Origin: Candidula unifasciata | Lineage: Eukaryota; Mollusca; Gastropoda; Stylommatophora; Geomitridae | Assembly (NCBI GenBank): GCA_905116865.2 | Contig: CAJHNH020001158.1 | Location: 649,591-713,590, forward strand | Direction: 5' to 3' | DNA length: 64,000 bases | Part shown: piece after piece, positions 33,441 to 44,065 of the stretch | Layout of the letters: every line of letters starts with the position of its first letter | How positions within the stretch are numbered: position 1 is the stretch's first letter | Notes under the pieces: generated by a model | The model's input: the letters and a program-made list of their open reading frames with translations, nothing else | What the model was told of the DNA's origin: nothing | Database searches by the model: none | Made by a program: the position numbers and the translations under genes

Positions 33441-34369
33441 GATGATGGGGTTTGACCTCTCTCCACAGCACAAAGCCTGGGCAGTAATGTAGAGACTATG
33501 TTTAGCCTATGCAGCTTGATTCCTCACTTGGCCTGCCTTGTTTACTCCCAAGGAGTTGGTGCTATATATTCTCTATTAGCCCCAAATGTTGGGCGCCATA
33601 TACCAAACCTGACATTCCACTTATGTCAACAGCTTTGAATGGAGGGAGGATACTAGCTTTATCCTTGGATGAGGAAATGCAGCCTGAAAATTTTAACCAG
33701 TCCAGACCCATATTCTGCTGTTTTGATCTGCAGCCTCTGCAGCAATCTTTTTTTTGTTGTTGTCCCTAACATATTGGTATTACCTTTCCTTTGTAGTTAA
33801 CAAAGCAGGCTGAACTGAATGAGGAATCATGCTGTGTGGGCAACACATGGTCTTCACAGTACTGTCCAGGCTTTGTTCTATGGTCATCATGGATGGTGAT
33901 TCTCATGCTTCCTAGCACAGTGGAACCCCACCATCTGCCGAGATGGAAAGGTGCCAACAACAGATCAGTGAGAAATTATATGGCCCCTGCAGAGATGGGA
34001 ACTAGTCACCCGCTTATAGAAGAAAAGGATCTTCATTGCTTGGAAATGTCTTGAATTGAAGAATGCTGGAGAATCTTGTGAGAGTAAGAACATGAAAACA
34101 GAAGAGGGGCTGTGGGAGGTCAAAAGAAAGGATGTTAAACAGTTCAGCATCATGGTATAGAGGAATCTATGTTAGAAATGATTGGGAGTGCATAAAATAT
34201 AAGGCTATAGACTGCCATAATAGCAGTTGGCACCAGATGTAGACTGTAAGAAGTATATTTTTCAGTCTTGTTATGTGTAGAATGTTTATAGCTAGGTACT
34301 GCAATAAACAGGATTCAGGTATTATAACAGAAATGTTACATGGAGGGGGAAATCAGGAAGGAAAATAGG

Positions 34370-34640
34370 AAAAAGAAGATAATTATTGCACATAGGTTGA
34401 GCTGAGAGTCTGAGAAGAAGCTTGTTAAATTTTGGCAATGGCAGCAGTGGTCTAGAAATCCCATAATATAATTGTGGAAGACTTTTTTTAACATGAACAG
34501 GTCTTGCTGGTCACTTATGCTGTGGTCATGAGCTGTGATTTCCAGGCCTGTCAACAGCACAATAAAAGACTTGTGCTGGAAGGATGGAAAACCAGCCCCA
34601 TCCCCAACAGCCCTCATTAGGTACTAGATGACCGTTCAGA
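34370..34640 (+). mobile_element. nLTR-F 3' end with decayed zinc finger
   Basis: From 34455 the frame reads EIP*YNCGRLFLT*TGLAGH and then LCCGHEL*, a decayed copy of the zinc finger at 54208-54290. Both frames end at the same stop. It lies just upstream of HAPSTR1 exon 2. Confidence 0.65.
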
Positions 34641-35074
34641 GCCACTAGTTTTGGTGTAATTAATATTTCTTAGCCAACATAATTAGTACACACAAAAACC
34701 AGACCACAGTAATTACCAATACTGCTTGCAGAAGGTTGAATGTGGTTGATTTTTTGTTTTGTTTTTTCACAAATGGATGGATGGATAATGGAAAGGTGCC
34801 AACAACAACAATATTATAATAGACATTAACTTTTGAAACTTGTTACTTGTTATCCGGATCAACATCTTAGCACACTGGTGCGACCAGTTTGTGTGGTGTC
34901 CTTTGATGCAGCAACCATCTCAGTGTCTTCATGCTCACAGTATCTAGCAGGAGTTGGTTGGCATATCTTTTTTCTTTGTCCTGCAACTTGTGTCTTATAT
35001 GCTTGTCCTCATAGAATGCCCATTTCCAACCAGCGGTTCACCATCTCTTGACTGAAACTTGTTTCTGTTTACAG

Positions 35075-35356
35075 ATAGTCTAAATAATGCTCGAGAGTGC
35101 CTGACTCTGGGAATGCAGAGTGGTAGAAGTAGCCGTGCTAGAGATATTGCTGCTTGGGTGCGCAAGAAGCGAAAGTGTATACGCAGAGATGAACTCCTAG
35201 CATACCTGTGTGGCAAGAGCCTGCCATCACACTCACACCATCATAGAAACAGGCAGAACCGAAGTATAGAAAGACAGTTGCCTCATCGTGCATCCCACCA
35301 TAGTGATGCCATTGATGCTGGGGAGTATCCAGTGAGAGAGGCTTTCTCTTTGCAAG
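35075..35356 (+). CDS. HAPSTR1: HAPSTR1 (C16orf72) homologue, exon 2
   Basis: The acceptor TTTCTGTTTACAG ends at 35074 and the donor CAAG|GTGATT begins at 35357. Entry is in phase 1 (G+AT gives Asp) and exit is also in phase 1. The peptide includes LTLGMQSGRSSRARDIAAWV and, directly after it, RKKRKCIRRDELLAYLCGKS. The order R-N/A-x-D-x-x-A-W-V, then K/R-K-R-R-x-x-I-R-R-E/D-x-L-x-x-x-L-C-G-K, is the hallmark core of the family and its best-conserved part. A His-rich, basic low-complexity stretch follows. The exon ends with YPVREAFSLQ, equivalent to the F-R-E-A-I-A-L-H just before the last exon of the human gene. Confidence 0.95.
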
Positions 35357-35514
35357 GTGATTATGCTATATTATGTTATCACAGTTGATGCCATTACAGT
35401 CTGGCATCCCAGTATTGGCTCACTCCTCCATTGCGGAAGGGACCTCTACCGACAGTCCCAATGAGTCGTGTTAAAACCAGCGTCATGTCAATGAGGATTT
35501 CCTTAAGCGATCAG

Positions 35515-35720
35515 TCCCCATCTTTTTCTTCAAGTTCATCAGTTCTAAACTCTGGCAGAAAATTCTGGTTGTTCATCCACATCTGGACCCTGGTCCTGTT
35601 CCAGAACTTGTTTTTTGCGTTCACATCCATTTGACAGATCTTGCCTATTTTTTTGTAGACTGTTGGCTCCTCACCTCTCAAGCAGATGCACTCCGACTTT
35701 GAAGGAAGCTTAATTCCCAT
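35515..35720 (-). mobile_element. Dispersed repeat R1
   Basis: The minus frame gives SECICLRGEEPTVYKK and then KFWNRTRVQMWMNNQNFLPE, colinear with other R1 copies. It starts only 158 bp after HAPSTR1 exon 2. Confidence 0.65.
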
Positions 35721-36029
35721 CCTTAGTAGAGTTCCAAGTACCAGTGGTGTCAGTAGAAGTCCAGTTATATGCCCATCTTTTGCCTTTCCTCTTGTTTCCA
35801 TGACAAGTTGCTTAGATCATTTCCTGGTTTGTCCTCGACGACATAGACAAGCTTGGCTAGACTCGACTCCCATGTCAAGTAATTGGGTTAGCATCAGAAA
35901 CTCCACTACCAGCCTTGACTGTATTGTCGCTGTCTGTGTTTCCTCCCCACCTCTGTTAGTGTTTGCTTGAAATCACTTATCAAGTAATGTAAGGTGAAAG
36001 TTCATGTCACTTCAGTGAACACATAATTC

Positions 36030-36260
36030 ATATAGGTGGTTTGGGGGAGGGGGGGGGGGTCTTATCTGTATGGAGTAACTATATAAATTACCCCATGTGG
36101 ATTCCAGGGACCTCATTTTTTAGGTGATAACAAGTTTAGACCCACTGCCTCTTAACTAGCATGTCATAAAAGAGGACAAATTACAGGTTTGATAGAATCA
36201 GACATGTTGGGCTGAAAGGCACATATATCGCACCTAACTGTAAACAACAACACAAAATGT
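36030..36260 (+). mobile_element. Dispersed repeat R2
   Basis: GACCCACTGCCTCTTAACTA, GCATGTCATAAAAGAGGAC, GACATGTTGGGCTGAAAGGC and CGCACCTAACTGTAAACAAC. The 5' part is shared with R1 and the 3' part with 41275 and 63055. It lies in HAPSTR1 intron 2. Confidence 0.65.
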
Positions 36261-36995
36261 TATATGCCCCTTCAAAGGTAAACGCAGAATAATAGGACCA
36301 TTTAGACATGACTTACCAGATACTCTCTATTCCTCATGGTTACAAAATGCTGTTCTTTGTTTGTTTTACTTGTTGTTTTATGGCCCAGCTGTACTATGAT
36401 GCAGACAAGGACCTGTATGCTGGTAAATTAGTGCACTAAACACTATCCCACCATGCGTTACCATAGCTCTATTATCTTCTTTAATGCAGTCAGATATTTG
36501 GTTGGTCTGTGTGACTGGAAATTTGTTGGCATCTATTATTTACACTTATGTGGAGAAGTTGGCTTTTGTGACTTAGAAGTTGTGATGCAGTTTCATAAGC
36601 CTGACATACCGGGATTTGAAGTCAGCTGCAGGTTGTGTTGTGTTGGTAGGAACATATTAAGTTAGATCCGGTACATATTATAGGGCGTTAAGTTGAGGTT
36701 CCAACTTCACTGCAGGTGGGTTACCCCTTAACTGTTCCGTTCCTGTGCCAGTGGAAGTCACACAAAATGTCCTTTACTGTCCCCTTTAGAAAAACATGTC
36801 AGGCTCAGCAAAATTTTGAAGCTTGTACATGCAGAGTAAATGCTTTAGTCAGCTGTCGCACATGCCAACACTAACAGTCCCACAATATAACTAATTCACT
36901 TTTGCTCCATCTGTCATTTATGAAAGCTGACATTCTACACACTGACTTTGTACCACATGCAAGCTTGTGTCACTGTCATCACCTTTATTATCATA

Positions 36996-37079
36996 CTATA
37001 GGCAGAACAGTTCAGGAAACAATAGGTGCCTTCTACATGTAGAAAGCACCTCTTGTTTCCTGAACTGTTCTGCCTATAG
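36996..37079. repeat. 84-bp near-perfect inverted repeat (hairpin)
   Basis: The left arm CTATAGGCAGAACAGTTCAG plus GAAACAATAGGTGC pairs with GCACCTCTTGTTTCC plus TGAACTGTTCTGCCTATAG. The centre TTCTACATGTAGAA (37031-37044) is itself a perfect palindrome. Only two positions in about 41 pairs mismatch by my count. It lies in HAPSTR1 intron 2 and would fold if transcribed on either strand. Foldback element or hairpin RNA gene cannot be decided here. Confidence 0.85.
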
Positions 37080-37099
37080 AGCTAGCTGTGCACTCTTAT

Positions 37100-37790
37100 G
37101 TCCTCATATAACAAACCTATCTGTGTAGATCAACCCATCTGTCTCATCTGAGTTGTCACTGATAAGCTCACAGACCTTGGCGTTGACAGCAACAGGATTC
37201 TGCTGCTGACAACTCTTATCAAGTGTGACAACACAGAAGAAGATGAGATTAAGCGCTTTAAGCACAGGTATCCATCCTCACTAGGGTGGATGTCTGTAAG
37301 ACTGCAGTTCTGCTTGATGTCATTCTCTGCTCTGCCCAGCCATGATTTGTCTCTTTTTAGTCTGATGCCTTTTTTCTTGAAGAGCATGTGGTGCAAAGGG
37401 TGCTACAGATTGGAGCTTATCTTGAGGTATGCACGGGCCTTCCAGATCTTGATCCTGTAGCTTATGGTAGGGAAGTCAGGCAGGTATCTCATTGCTGTAC
37501 AAAAGGTGTCTCTTGGGCATCCCAGAATAATGTGCTTGGCTTTGTTTTGCACCTTTTCAAGTCTTTTAGTCTGGGTATGGCTGACAGGAGAATGGCTTGA
37601 ACATATTTGATGGGAGAAAGAACAAGTCCCTGGAACAGAAGCAGAGTCGGCCTCTGCTCAGTATTGGTGGCGGCCAGTATCTGTATACCTGACAGCCCTT
37701 TGCCTGCTTTTGTTATAACATGGTCAACATGTTCTTTGAAGGACAGGCTGTTATCAGACCTCACTCTGAGATATATCATCAGTTTTTTTT
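37100..37790 (-). mobile_element. nLTR-K: jockey-like reverse transcriptase C-terminus
   Basis: The minus frame 37489-37779 reads YLRVRSDNSLSFKEHVDHVI, TKAGKGLSGIQILAATNTEQ and LLLFQGLVLSPIKYVQAILL. Y-L-G-V-x-x-D-x-x-L-x-F-x-x-H and the K-A-x-x-x-L motif are the C-terminal region of jockey/I-type elements. Further frames to about 37130 end GLIYTD, which resembles the start of an RNase H motif. It lies in HAPSTR1 intron 2. Confidence 0.75.
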
Positions 37791-37914
37791 ATCAGTTTCA
37801 TCGCCGTTTTCAACTGCTGGTAATGAATATATCATTGCAAGTTCATGTGTGTCAGAGATTCCTTGTTGTCGTTTGTGGAGGTATGGAGTTTGTACATTGT
37901 GCAGTGCTCTTGGT

Positions 37915-38465
37915 GAATGGATAGTCGGTCTACAGGGAGAGAGACCAAGCCATACGGAATAAAAACTCTGCATTGATTTGAACTGTTTTCCTGACCACAC
38001 TTTATAAATTATGTTGTTATCGTATTTTCATTAGGTCAGTCATCTCACCTAAAAACACCCTTAATATTTTGTTCACTCTACTCAAAGTATCTTTTCTTTC
38101 TAATTTTAAATTTTCTTTTTCAAACAAAACTTTATAAATTGTGTTATTATGATATATTCCTAATCAATTTAAACAGCTTATTGAGAGGTCTGTGGAGTGA
38201 GACCAAGCCATGTCAGATAAAACCTAGTGCAGTGACGCCAATCCTTCAGTTAGTTGGTTAGTCGACAGATTATCCTCATTGCACATCAAACCATTCAGTG
38301 TGTAAGTGTAGTGGTTGATGACACCAGTTCTGTGTTGGTTTCTCATTCTTCTTTGGCTTCCTGCCTAGTGCTGTGTAAATCCTGCTGTCCTGTTGCCTAC
38401 AACACTGTTTTATGTTGTTCGATATACCCAGAGTATCTTTCCTTTCTAATTTTGATTTTTTCTCT
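37915..38465. repeat. Diverged local duplications
   Basis: GTCTACAGGGAGAGAGACCA / GTCTGTGGAGTGAGACCA (37929, 38189), ACTTTATAAATTATGTTGTT / ACTTTATAAATTGTGTTATT (37999, 38130) and AGTATCTTTTCTTTCTAATT / AGTATCTTTCCTTTCTAATT (38086, 38431) are paired segments in HAPSTR1 intron 2. Confidence 0.6.
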
Positions 38466-38491
38466 CCCCCCCCCCCCCCCCCCCCCCCCCC
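38466..38491. repeat. Poly-C run
   Basis: 26 C, 67 bp before HAPSTR1 exon 3. Confidence 0.9.
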
Positions 38492-38558
38492 ACTAACACA
38501 TTATAATTATACAGTATTATTGCACTGTCATGTTCAGTTTATACAATTTCATTGACAG

Positions 38559-38776
38559 GTCTGAATGGTGCAATGTCCAATATCAGCATGGGATACAGCC
38601 GACCCAGCACAGCTGCCGGGTGCACATTCAACTCTTTCTCCAGGCCACCAGTAGTCGACTATTTATACCACGATGAACGAGCCAGAAGCTCCGAATATAG
38701 AAAACGACGAAATTCCTCCTCAGGCACAGACGCCAGCATGGAGTCACCGTCAAGGAAAAAAGGCAAATCGCTGTGA
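38559..38776 (+). CDS. HAPSTR1: HAPSTR1 (C16orf72) homologue, last coding exon
   Basis: The acceptor is TTGACAG (AG at 38557-38558). The leftover G from exon 2 joins GT to make Gly, giving LQ-GLNGAMSNISM across the junction; human HAPSTR1 has LH-GLSGAMASISV. A Ser/Pro-rich segment follows, and then a basic C-terminus (RKRRNSSSGTDASMESPSRKK) that corresponds to the R-K-R-T-S ... D-S-P-x-H-K-R tail of the human protein, a likely nuclear-localisation and HUWE1-contact region (inferred). The stop TGA is at 38774-38776. The C-terminal exon is more divergent than exon 2, as expected. Confidence 0.94.
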
Positions 38777-38857
38777 TCGGCCAGAATGAATTACCCTTGC
38801 TGTTCTCCTTAGCTCCAGGTGTTGTCATAAACTTGGCTATTGGCTACTCCTTTCACT

Positions 38858-39065
38858 CAGGCGCATGGGACATAGTTTACTTTGATCATAAAATTCCAGG
38901 TGCATAGGACATTGATTATCTCAGCCATAAAATTCCAGGTGCTTGGGGCATAGATTATTTCAGTAATAAATCTCCAGGCGCGTGGGTCATTATTTCAGTC
39001 ATAGACTCTTATATGGGTGAATACACTACTTTGACTTCACGTGCATGGGACATAACTTATTTCCC
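38858..39065 (+). repeat. 39-bp tandem repeat in the HAPSTR1 3' flank
   Basis: Starting about 80 bp after the HAPSTR1 stop there are four to five diverged copies of a unit of about 39 bp with core CCAGGTGCATGGGACATAGA, at about 38858, 38896, 38935 and 38974, with a weaker one near 39037. AATAAA at 38965-38970 inside the array is a possible polyadenylation signal. If the 3' end of the mRNA lies beyond this point, the array is transcribed. Confidence 0.75.
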
Positions 39066-39397
39066 ACATTTTTCCCAAACTTGTTCCTTCTTCATTAGGT
39101 TTTCAGTAGCAGCTGTTGACAGTGTTGTTAATTTCATAATACAACATACATATAAACAGTATACTTCTTGGCACAGCATTACTTTTGAAATAATATGTCG
39201 TCGTATTTGTTGATTATAGGTAGATGAGCATTCAGTGTCATACTTATATTTATAATTATCAAGTATTTCATTTTCATACTTTGTGATCTTTTGGGTTTTT
39301 TTTTTGCATTTAATTCAAGAAAGAAAACCTGCACACAGGTGAATGTTTGCTCTGAGAAGAGAAACACATATACATGTGATAAAAGCATTTAAACAAT

Positions 39398-39800
39398 GTG
39401 CTTTTGTGGATAATCAAAGTGCTTTATGGTGCAGAATGGTGGACAGTGAACAAGCGATTAAAAAGTGACACGAATTCTGAATATGTGCTACAGAAGTGCT
39501 TTCCGCATACAGTAGATAGATTACAGGTCTGCCCAGGTGGCATACCGGTGGAAATTAAGTCATGTAGATCAGTGGAGGATATGCATCACACCACAGTCCT
39601 CATAGAGGCTTGTGGCCTTCCCGGGTGAAAACCACCGGCACGGAGATCGAAAAAAGAATAAACCGAAAGTCAAGTTGTGGCCATGGAGGTGTGAGTATAT
39701 TTGAAGAATGTGTTCTAATTCCAGAAAACAGTCAGGGTGAACTACTGATGTTACAGAGAGATTGTGAATGTATAGAAATTCATGATAGAAATAAATAAGA
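39398..39800 (+). mobile_element. Decayed non-LTR thumb fragment
   Basis: VLYGAEWWTVNKRLKSD is a thumb motif (L-Y-G-A-E-x-W), after which similarity is lost. Low information. Confidence 0.4.
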
Positions 39801-39989
39801 AACAAATGCTATATATTTCAGTTGCGTTGAAAGTCATGGCTTTTGTAAAAATAAACAGCATATTGGAGGGAAAACTTGGAGATCGTTGAGCAAGAGGTAG
39901 ATAGAGATATTATAGAAACACAGCATCAAGGGATGAACAAGCAGAAAATAGTATGTGCAGCCAGGGCAAGCGATAGTTTTGGAGGTCCA

Positions 39990-40110
39990 TTACCAGCCAG
40001 CTTTTATTGAAACTCCTTGCTGGCTGCTGAAGATGAGGGCCGGACATTTATGGGAATATCCTGAGTACCGTAATATTGGTTCTTAGTTAAACTCAATATT
40101 GTGGACATCG
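39990..40110 (+). mobile_element. nLTR-J 3' end
   Basis: GCTGGCTGCTGAAGATGAGG, then ACATTTATGGGAATATCC and GTTCTTAGTTAAACTC match 43820-43905. Confidence 0.55.
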
Positions 40111-40189
40111 CACCTGGTTGGTTGATATAAGGTCCTGGTTGATCACTATAGAAAGTCAGTTTCATATCCTTTACAGTACATTGGTTGTT

Positions 40190-40530
40190 TTTTCCGGTGT
40201 ATGCCCTTGTGTTGGAAAATGAACAGGTGGACAGATTAGCTGGCCCTGCACAACTTGGTGGAATACTGGTGCATGATAAGGCAGACGTGGTTAGGCATTT
40301 TGGGAACACTAAATTGATCATCACAGTCGTGTGAGAGTGATGCAGCGTTGAGTGGCGAGGGGATCTTGTCGATTCTCGACGCTCAGAGGAAAGGCAAGAC
40401 GGACATATAATCAAACTGCTACTGGCACCATTGGCATTGGAACTCTGCGCTGGCTGCTGAAGAAGGGGACACAGCGCTTATGGGAATGCACCGGGTGTTG
40501 TTTATTGAATCAACTCTACAAGAGCAGGCA
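40190..40530 (+). mobile_element. nLTR-J relic: end of RNase H and 3' region
   Basis: One frame reads FPVYALVLENEQVDRLAGPA, the last RNase H motif (G-N-E-x-V/A-D-x-L-A-G), colinear with the copy at 43372. The 3' region GCTGGCTGCTGAAGAAGGGG follows. Confidence 0.65.
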
Positions 40531-40544
40531 GTATTAACCTGGAG

Positions 40545-40665
40545 TATTTTTGGCTGTTGTGGTTTTTCTAGGCAAATTTACGTTCAGGAATTTGCCATTG
40601 CTTTCTGAACGGTTGGCCATCAATACCACTGTGGAAAACCAATGCAGGATGGTCTGATTTAAAAC
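40545..40665 (-). mobile_element. SINE S2 copy
   Basis: The plus strand GTGGTTTTTCTAGGCAAATT, then GAATTTGCCATTGCTTTCTG and GGAAAACCAATGCAGG is the complement of the S2 body. Confidence 0.65.
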
Positions 40666-40675
40666 CATTTTGACA

Positions 40676-41060
40676 TCATCATCATCATGTGCCCTGTCAA
40701 CTGGTGTAGGCGCTCATGCGCCTCCACAGATCACGATCTCTGGTTGCCTGGAACAGCTCCCTTGATGAAATCTCTCCATGCAATCATTTCAGCCCATCCA
40801 GCAACATATCTCTTGGTCTGCCTCTACTAATTTTTCCCAATCTTTCCAGTTGTCATGATGTTCTCCAATGTCTCTTTTCTCACTATGTGGCCAAAGAACA
40901 GTGTTTTTCTAATTGTTGTAAATAGAGATCTTCTTTTGTTAGCTTCTTTCAAGCAACCGTATAAGTTACTCTGGCCGTCCAAGGTATTCGTAACATTCGT
41001 CTCAAAACCACATCTCTGTTGCTTCCAAATTCTTCTAATTTGTTTACTGACATTAATTTT
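40676..41060 (-). mobile_element. nLTR-A copy
   Basis: The plus strand starts CATCATCATCATCATGTGCC, then CTCCACAGATCACGATCTCT, GGTTGCCTGGAACAGCTCCC and CGTAACATTCGTCTCAAAAC. It is the reverse complement of 5880-6235. Confidence 0.75.
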
Positions 41061-41274
41061 GACATAGGTGGTAATAAACCAAAATATTTACAGTTTATGA
41101 CCAGGACACAACAAATTGTACATGTCTAAAGCAAGTTAGAGAACTCAAACACTCAGGAAGTATCATGATGAATAGTGTAGTAGACTGCACAGTTGAACTA
41201 ATATATCAAAAGCAAGTGCATTTATATGCCAGATGGCACTGTTATTAAAACATCTTTTTCAGTTTCCCTTAAAA

Positions 41275-41460
41275 GGCTAACTGGCACATTGTATTATGGC
41301 TTACACCCAGGCTGAGATATCTGCACTTTATGGCCCAACACATCTGATTTAAGCAATCTCCTATTTAGTCACCTTTTATGACATGCTTGTGAGGGTCAGT
41401 GGGTCGGTTCTTTTGTTCTCCCCAAAAGTAACACATGTAGGGACATCAGAACATCTACTT
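41275..41460 (-). mobile_element. Dispersed repeat R2
   Basis: GGCTTACACCCAGGCTGAGA, GCCCAACACATCTGATTTAA and TTTTATGACATGCTTGTGAG, then GGGTCGGTTCTTTTGTTCTC. This is one of five or six copies. Confidence 0.65.
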
Positions 41461-42014
41461 TGCTTCCAAAGCAGCAGATTATAATTAGCATTTTGATTTC
41501 AACACTATTTTGCCAGTGCCAGACTTGAACACTGAGATACTTACAAATGTAAAATCAGTACTTAGGAGATGAAGTGCCTTGAAACAGCTGCCACTTTAAC
41601 AGTCTGAAACCATGTGAGGAACATTACGTTTTGACACACTGGGAACAATTACCTAGTGTCACACGCTTTGAGAAGCTGAAAATCAAATGGTTTGTGCACC
41701 GTATCATAATGCATCCACATCATGTTACAGTCACTGGTGTTAAATATAAGAAGAGCAGAAGAGTGTTCATTGATTGAGTTGAGCTAACTGACATCACAAC
41801 ACTCAGGATCTTCCCATAAGTGCTCCATTTCCATTTTCAGCTGCCAATATAGAATTCCAGTTCTGATGGTACACCAGTATTATAATTGAAAAGATATCAA
41901 ACCAGATGAAAACTACACCTATGTGGCCACCAGAAGTAAAATACTGGCCAGAAAAGGCCAATAGTGACAAGCCATTTCCAAACTGTTTCTAGGAAATTAT
42001 GATTAAGTGTCCAT

Positions 42015-42115
42015 CTGGAGTTTAAATGAAGCTGCTGTGATGAGCGCCTAGATGCTCACCTGTGGAACCGAAAGTCGTGGTTTCACGTCCTGACAGAGCT
42101 GTACTTTGAAAAAAA
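42015..42115 (+). mobile_element. tRNA-like SINE head
   Basis: GTGATGAGCGCCTAGATGCT (A-box-like) and AAGTCGTGGTTTCACGTCCT (B-box-like), followed by an A-run at 42111. It is similar to the head at 57468. Confidence 0.5.
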
Positions 42116-42615
42116 AAAATGAAGCTAAAGTAAAGGTAAAAATTCAGTAGAAGTGAACTTATCTTAAATGCTTGGAAATATTCAGCTCAGATACTGGCCA
42201 TGCTAACATTAGGAGTATTCCATGAGTGATGGAATACCAGATATTCCTTTCTTCAGTACCTGATAGCTGAAGAATTTCGCAATGAAGATGATGACAGAGT
42301 TGAGACTAAATTAGTCAGTAGAGGTGATTCCATCCTGAACACATGGACATGGATTCAAATGTTGGATTCAAATGCTACAGGTAAATATCCGCCTCAAATA
42401 TTGGCTGAAAATATCGGCCCAAAATTTCAACTTCAAATATCAGCCTCTCGACCTTTAAGAGTTAGGCTGTTTGTTATGTTTTACCATTTCAAGTAGTCAT
42501 TGTAAACTTCACATGAGTATGTCTTTCATTAATTCATGTGTTATGTAATGTCAGAACTGTCCTCCTTCTGGTATTATGTCAGTTCAGACAGTTGTAAAAG
42601 TGGAATTTGATAATA

Positions 42616-42793
42616 CAGTGCAGACGACCGCTTAGGGCAATCTCAGATGTTGTGAATTTCTGTTATGAAGAAAATTTTTTTTTTATTCCTAGCAGTTTTT
42701 CTTGCTTGAACTCATATCTGGATAAAATAAATTTCTGATAAGAAGAACCATTTCTTGGGTCACTTGTAAGTTCTTCTTATCAGGTCTGCACTG
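42616..42793. mobile_element. pogo/Tigger-type MITE, 178 bp
   Basis: The ends CAGTGCAGACGACC and GGTCTGCACTG are inverted and flanked by TA (42614-42615 and 42794-42795). Inner TTCTGTTATGAAGAA and TTCTTCTTATCAGG add imperfect pairing. It has no coding capacity. Confidence 0.78.
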
Positions 42794-42889
42794 TACTTAG
42801 ATTTGAGCTTTTACAAGGTAAAGGGAGGTTTAAAAGAAAATTACAAATTTTGCAGATTTATTCTGCTTTCACCATTAAAAAGGCTATTA

Positions 42890-43085
42890 GCATGTTGGGT
42901 TGGGCTTTAGAGCTAGGCTACTATGTCTTGACCTTTTGGCCCATCATATCTGATTTAACTATACCCTTAATTAGTTGCCTTGAATGACACACTTGTTTAG
43001 GAACAGTGGGTCTGTTAAAGCTCGCCACCCCCCCCCCCCCCCTCCCCCCCCACTATATTGGGGCCTTGAAACCCACACTGGGGCA
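42890..43085 (-). mobile_element. Dispersed repeat R2 with C-run
   Basis: GGTTGGGCTTTAGAGCTAGG, GGCCCATCATATCTGATTTA, CAGTGGGTCTGTTAAAGCTC, a C-run at 43028-43049 and GGGGCCTTGAAACCCACACT. Confidence 0.6.
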
Positions 43086-43284
43086 GGATTTCAAAAGGTG
43101 TGAAAGTATCAGCGCCTCATTAATATCAGTTTTTAATTAGACAAAACATTTGTTATGTACTTATTGTGTTCTCACAAAACACGGTTACAAGCATTGTTTG
43201 TGTCATGTGTATGGAATGTACACATTTTGTTCTTTTTATTTTTTTTATTTTTTTGGAGGGTTTATTAATACTTCTCCCTCTGTA

Positions 43285-43372
43285 TCTGCTGGCTGTGAAT
43301 TCTAGCAGAAAGTCCTGGTTGTTCATCCATGTCTGGACTTTGGTGTTGTTCCAGGACTTGAATCACAACTAC
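43285..43372 (-). mobile_element. Dispersed repeat R1 fragment
   Basis: GCTGTGAATTCTAGCAGAAA, then GTCCTGGTTGTTCATCCATG and TTGTTCCAGGACTTG. A matching remainder (CACACGGATGGTTCCTTACC, 43974) lies beyond the RNase H relic, so R1 may be interrupted by nLTR-J. Confidence 0.55.
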
Positions 43373-43905
43373 TTTGAGAATGGAGGTGGAGGCAGTCACT
43401 ACTGCCTTCTGCTGGATTGAGAATCAGCTGTACACACATGTTGTAATTGTAACTGACTCACAGAATATGCTGAGAAAGGTGGAGACAGGCATGCTCCGTG
43501 CAGAGTGGCAAGCATCGCTTCAGAGGTCCCGGGTAGTTAGTGTCCTTTGGGTATTTTCTGCAGGTTATGCCGGTGTGTTGGGAAATGAGAAGGCAGGTAG
43601 ACTGACCGGTTCCTCACCACTTGGTGATGTATTAATATATGACAAGCTAGATGTTGTCTACCCTTTAGGAGCGAGTGAACAGTGCAGAGGCACGCATAGA
43701 TTATTAGGGTTTGAGGAGAATGGCGCTGCGAAGAGTTACTTGTGGCTCTGGCCGAGGCTGAATATTTAAGGGATTGGTGATATGGACATACACTTACAGT
43801 AACTGGTAGAATTGGAATGGGAGCTCTTTGCTTGCTGCTGAAGATGGGGATGGAGCACTTATGGGGGTGTCCCAAGTGCTGTGATGTTGATTCTTAATTT
43901 AACAT
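43372..43905 (+). mobile_element. nLTR-J relic: RNase H domain
   Basis: The frame 43374-43769 contains MEVEAVTTAFCWI (Glu motif), THVVIVTDSQNML (T-D-S motif) and VSVLWVFSAGYAGVLGNEKA, then GRLTG (W-x-x-x-H/Y-x-G-x-x-G-N-E-x-A motif). These are the catalytic motifs of the RNase H of I/jockey-like non-LTR elements; the usual His in G-H-A/V is Tyr here. The first Asp motif lies upstream and is not seen. The 3' region runs to about 43905. Confidence 0.8.
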
Positions 43906-44020
43906 TCGTTCAAGGACTTGAATGTTACCCGCACATAGCTGTATATTTTACAGAGCTGCTTTGTGAGCACACGGATGGTTCCTTACCTCCTTGGCAGATG
44001 TGCTCTGACTTCCATCTTAT
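43905..44020 (-). mobile_element. Dispersed repeat R1, remaining half
   Basis: CAAGGACTTGAATGTTACCC, then TACAGAGCTGCTTTGTGAGC and GCAGATGTGCTCTGACTTCC match the second half of R1. The repeated AGGACTTGAAT (43351 and 43913) may be the target duplication around nLTR-J. Confidence 0.55.
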
Positions 44021-44065
44021 CCACATTGGCAAACCTATTTCTTAGATAACTGCAGAGAGGGATAA

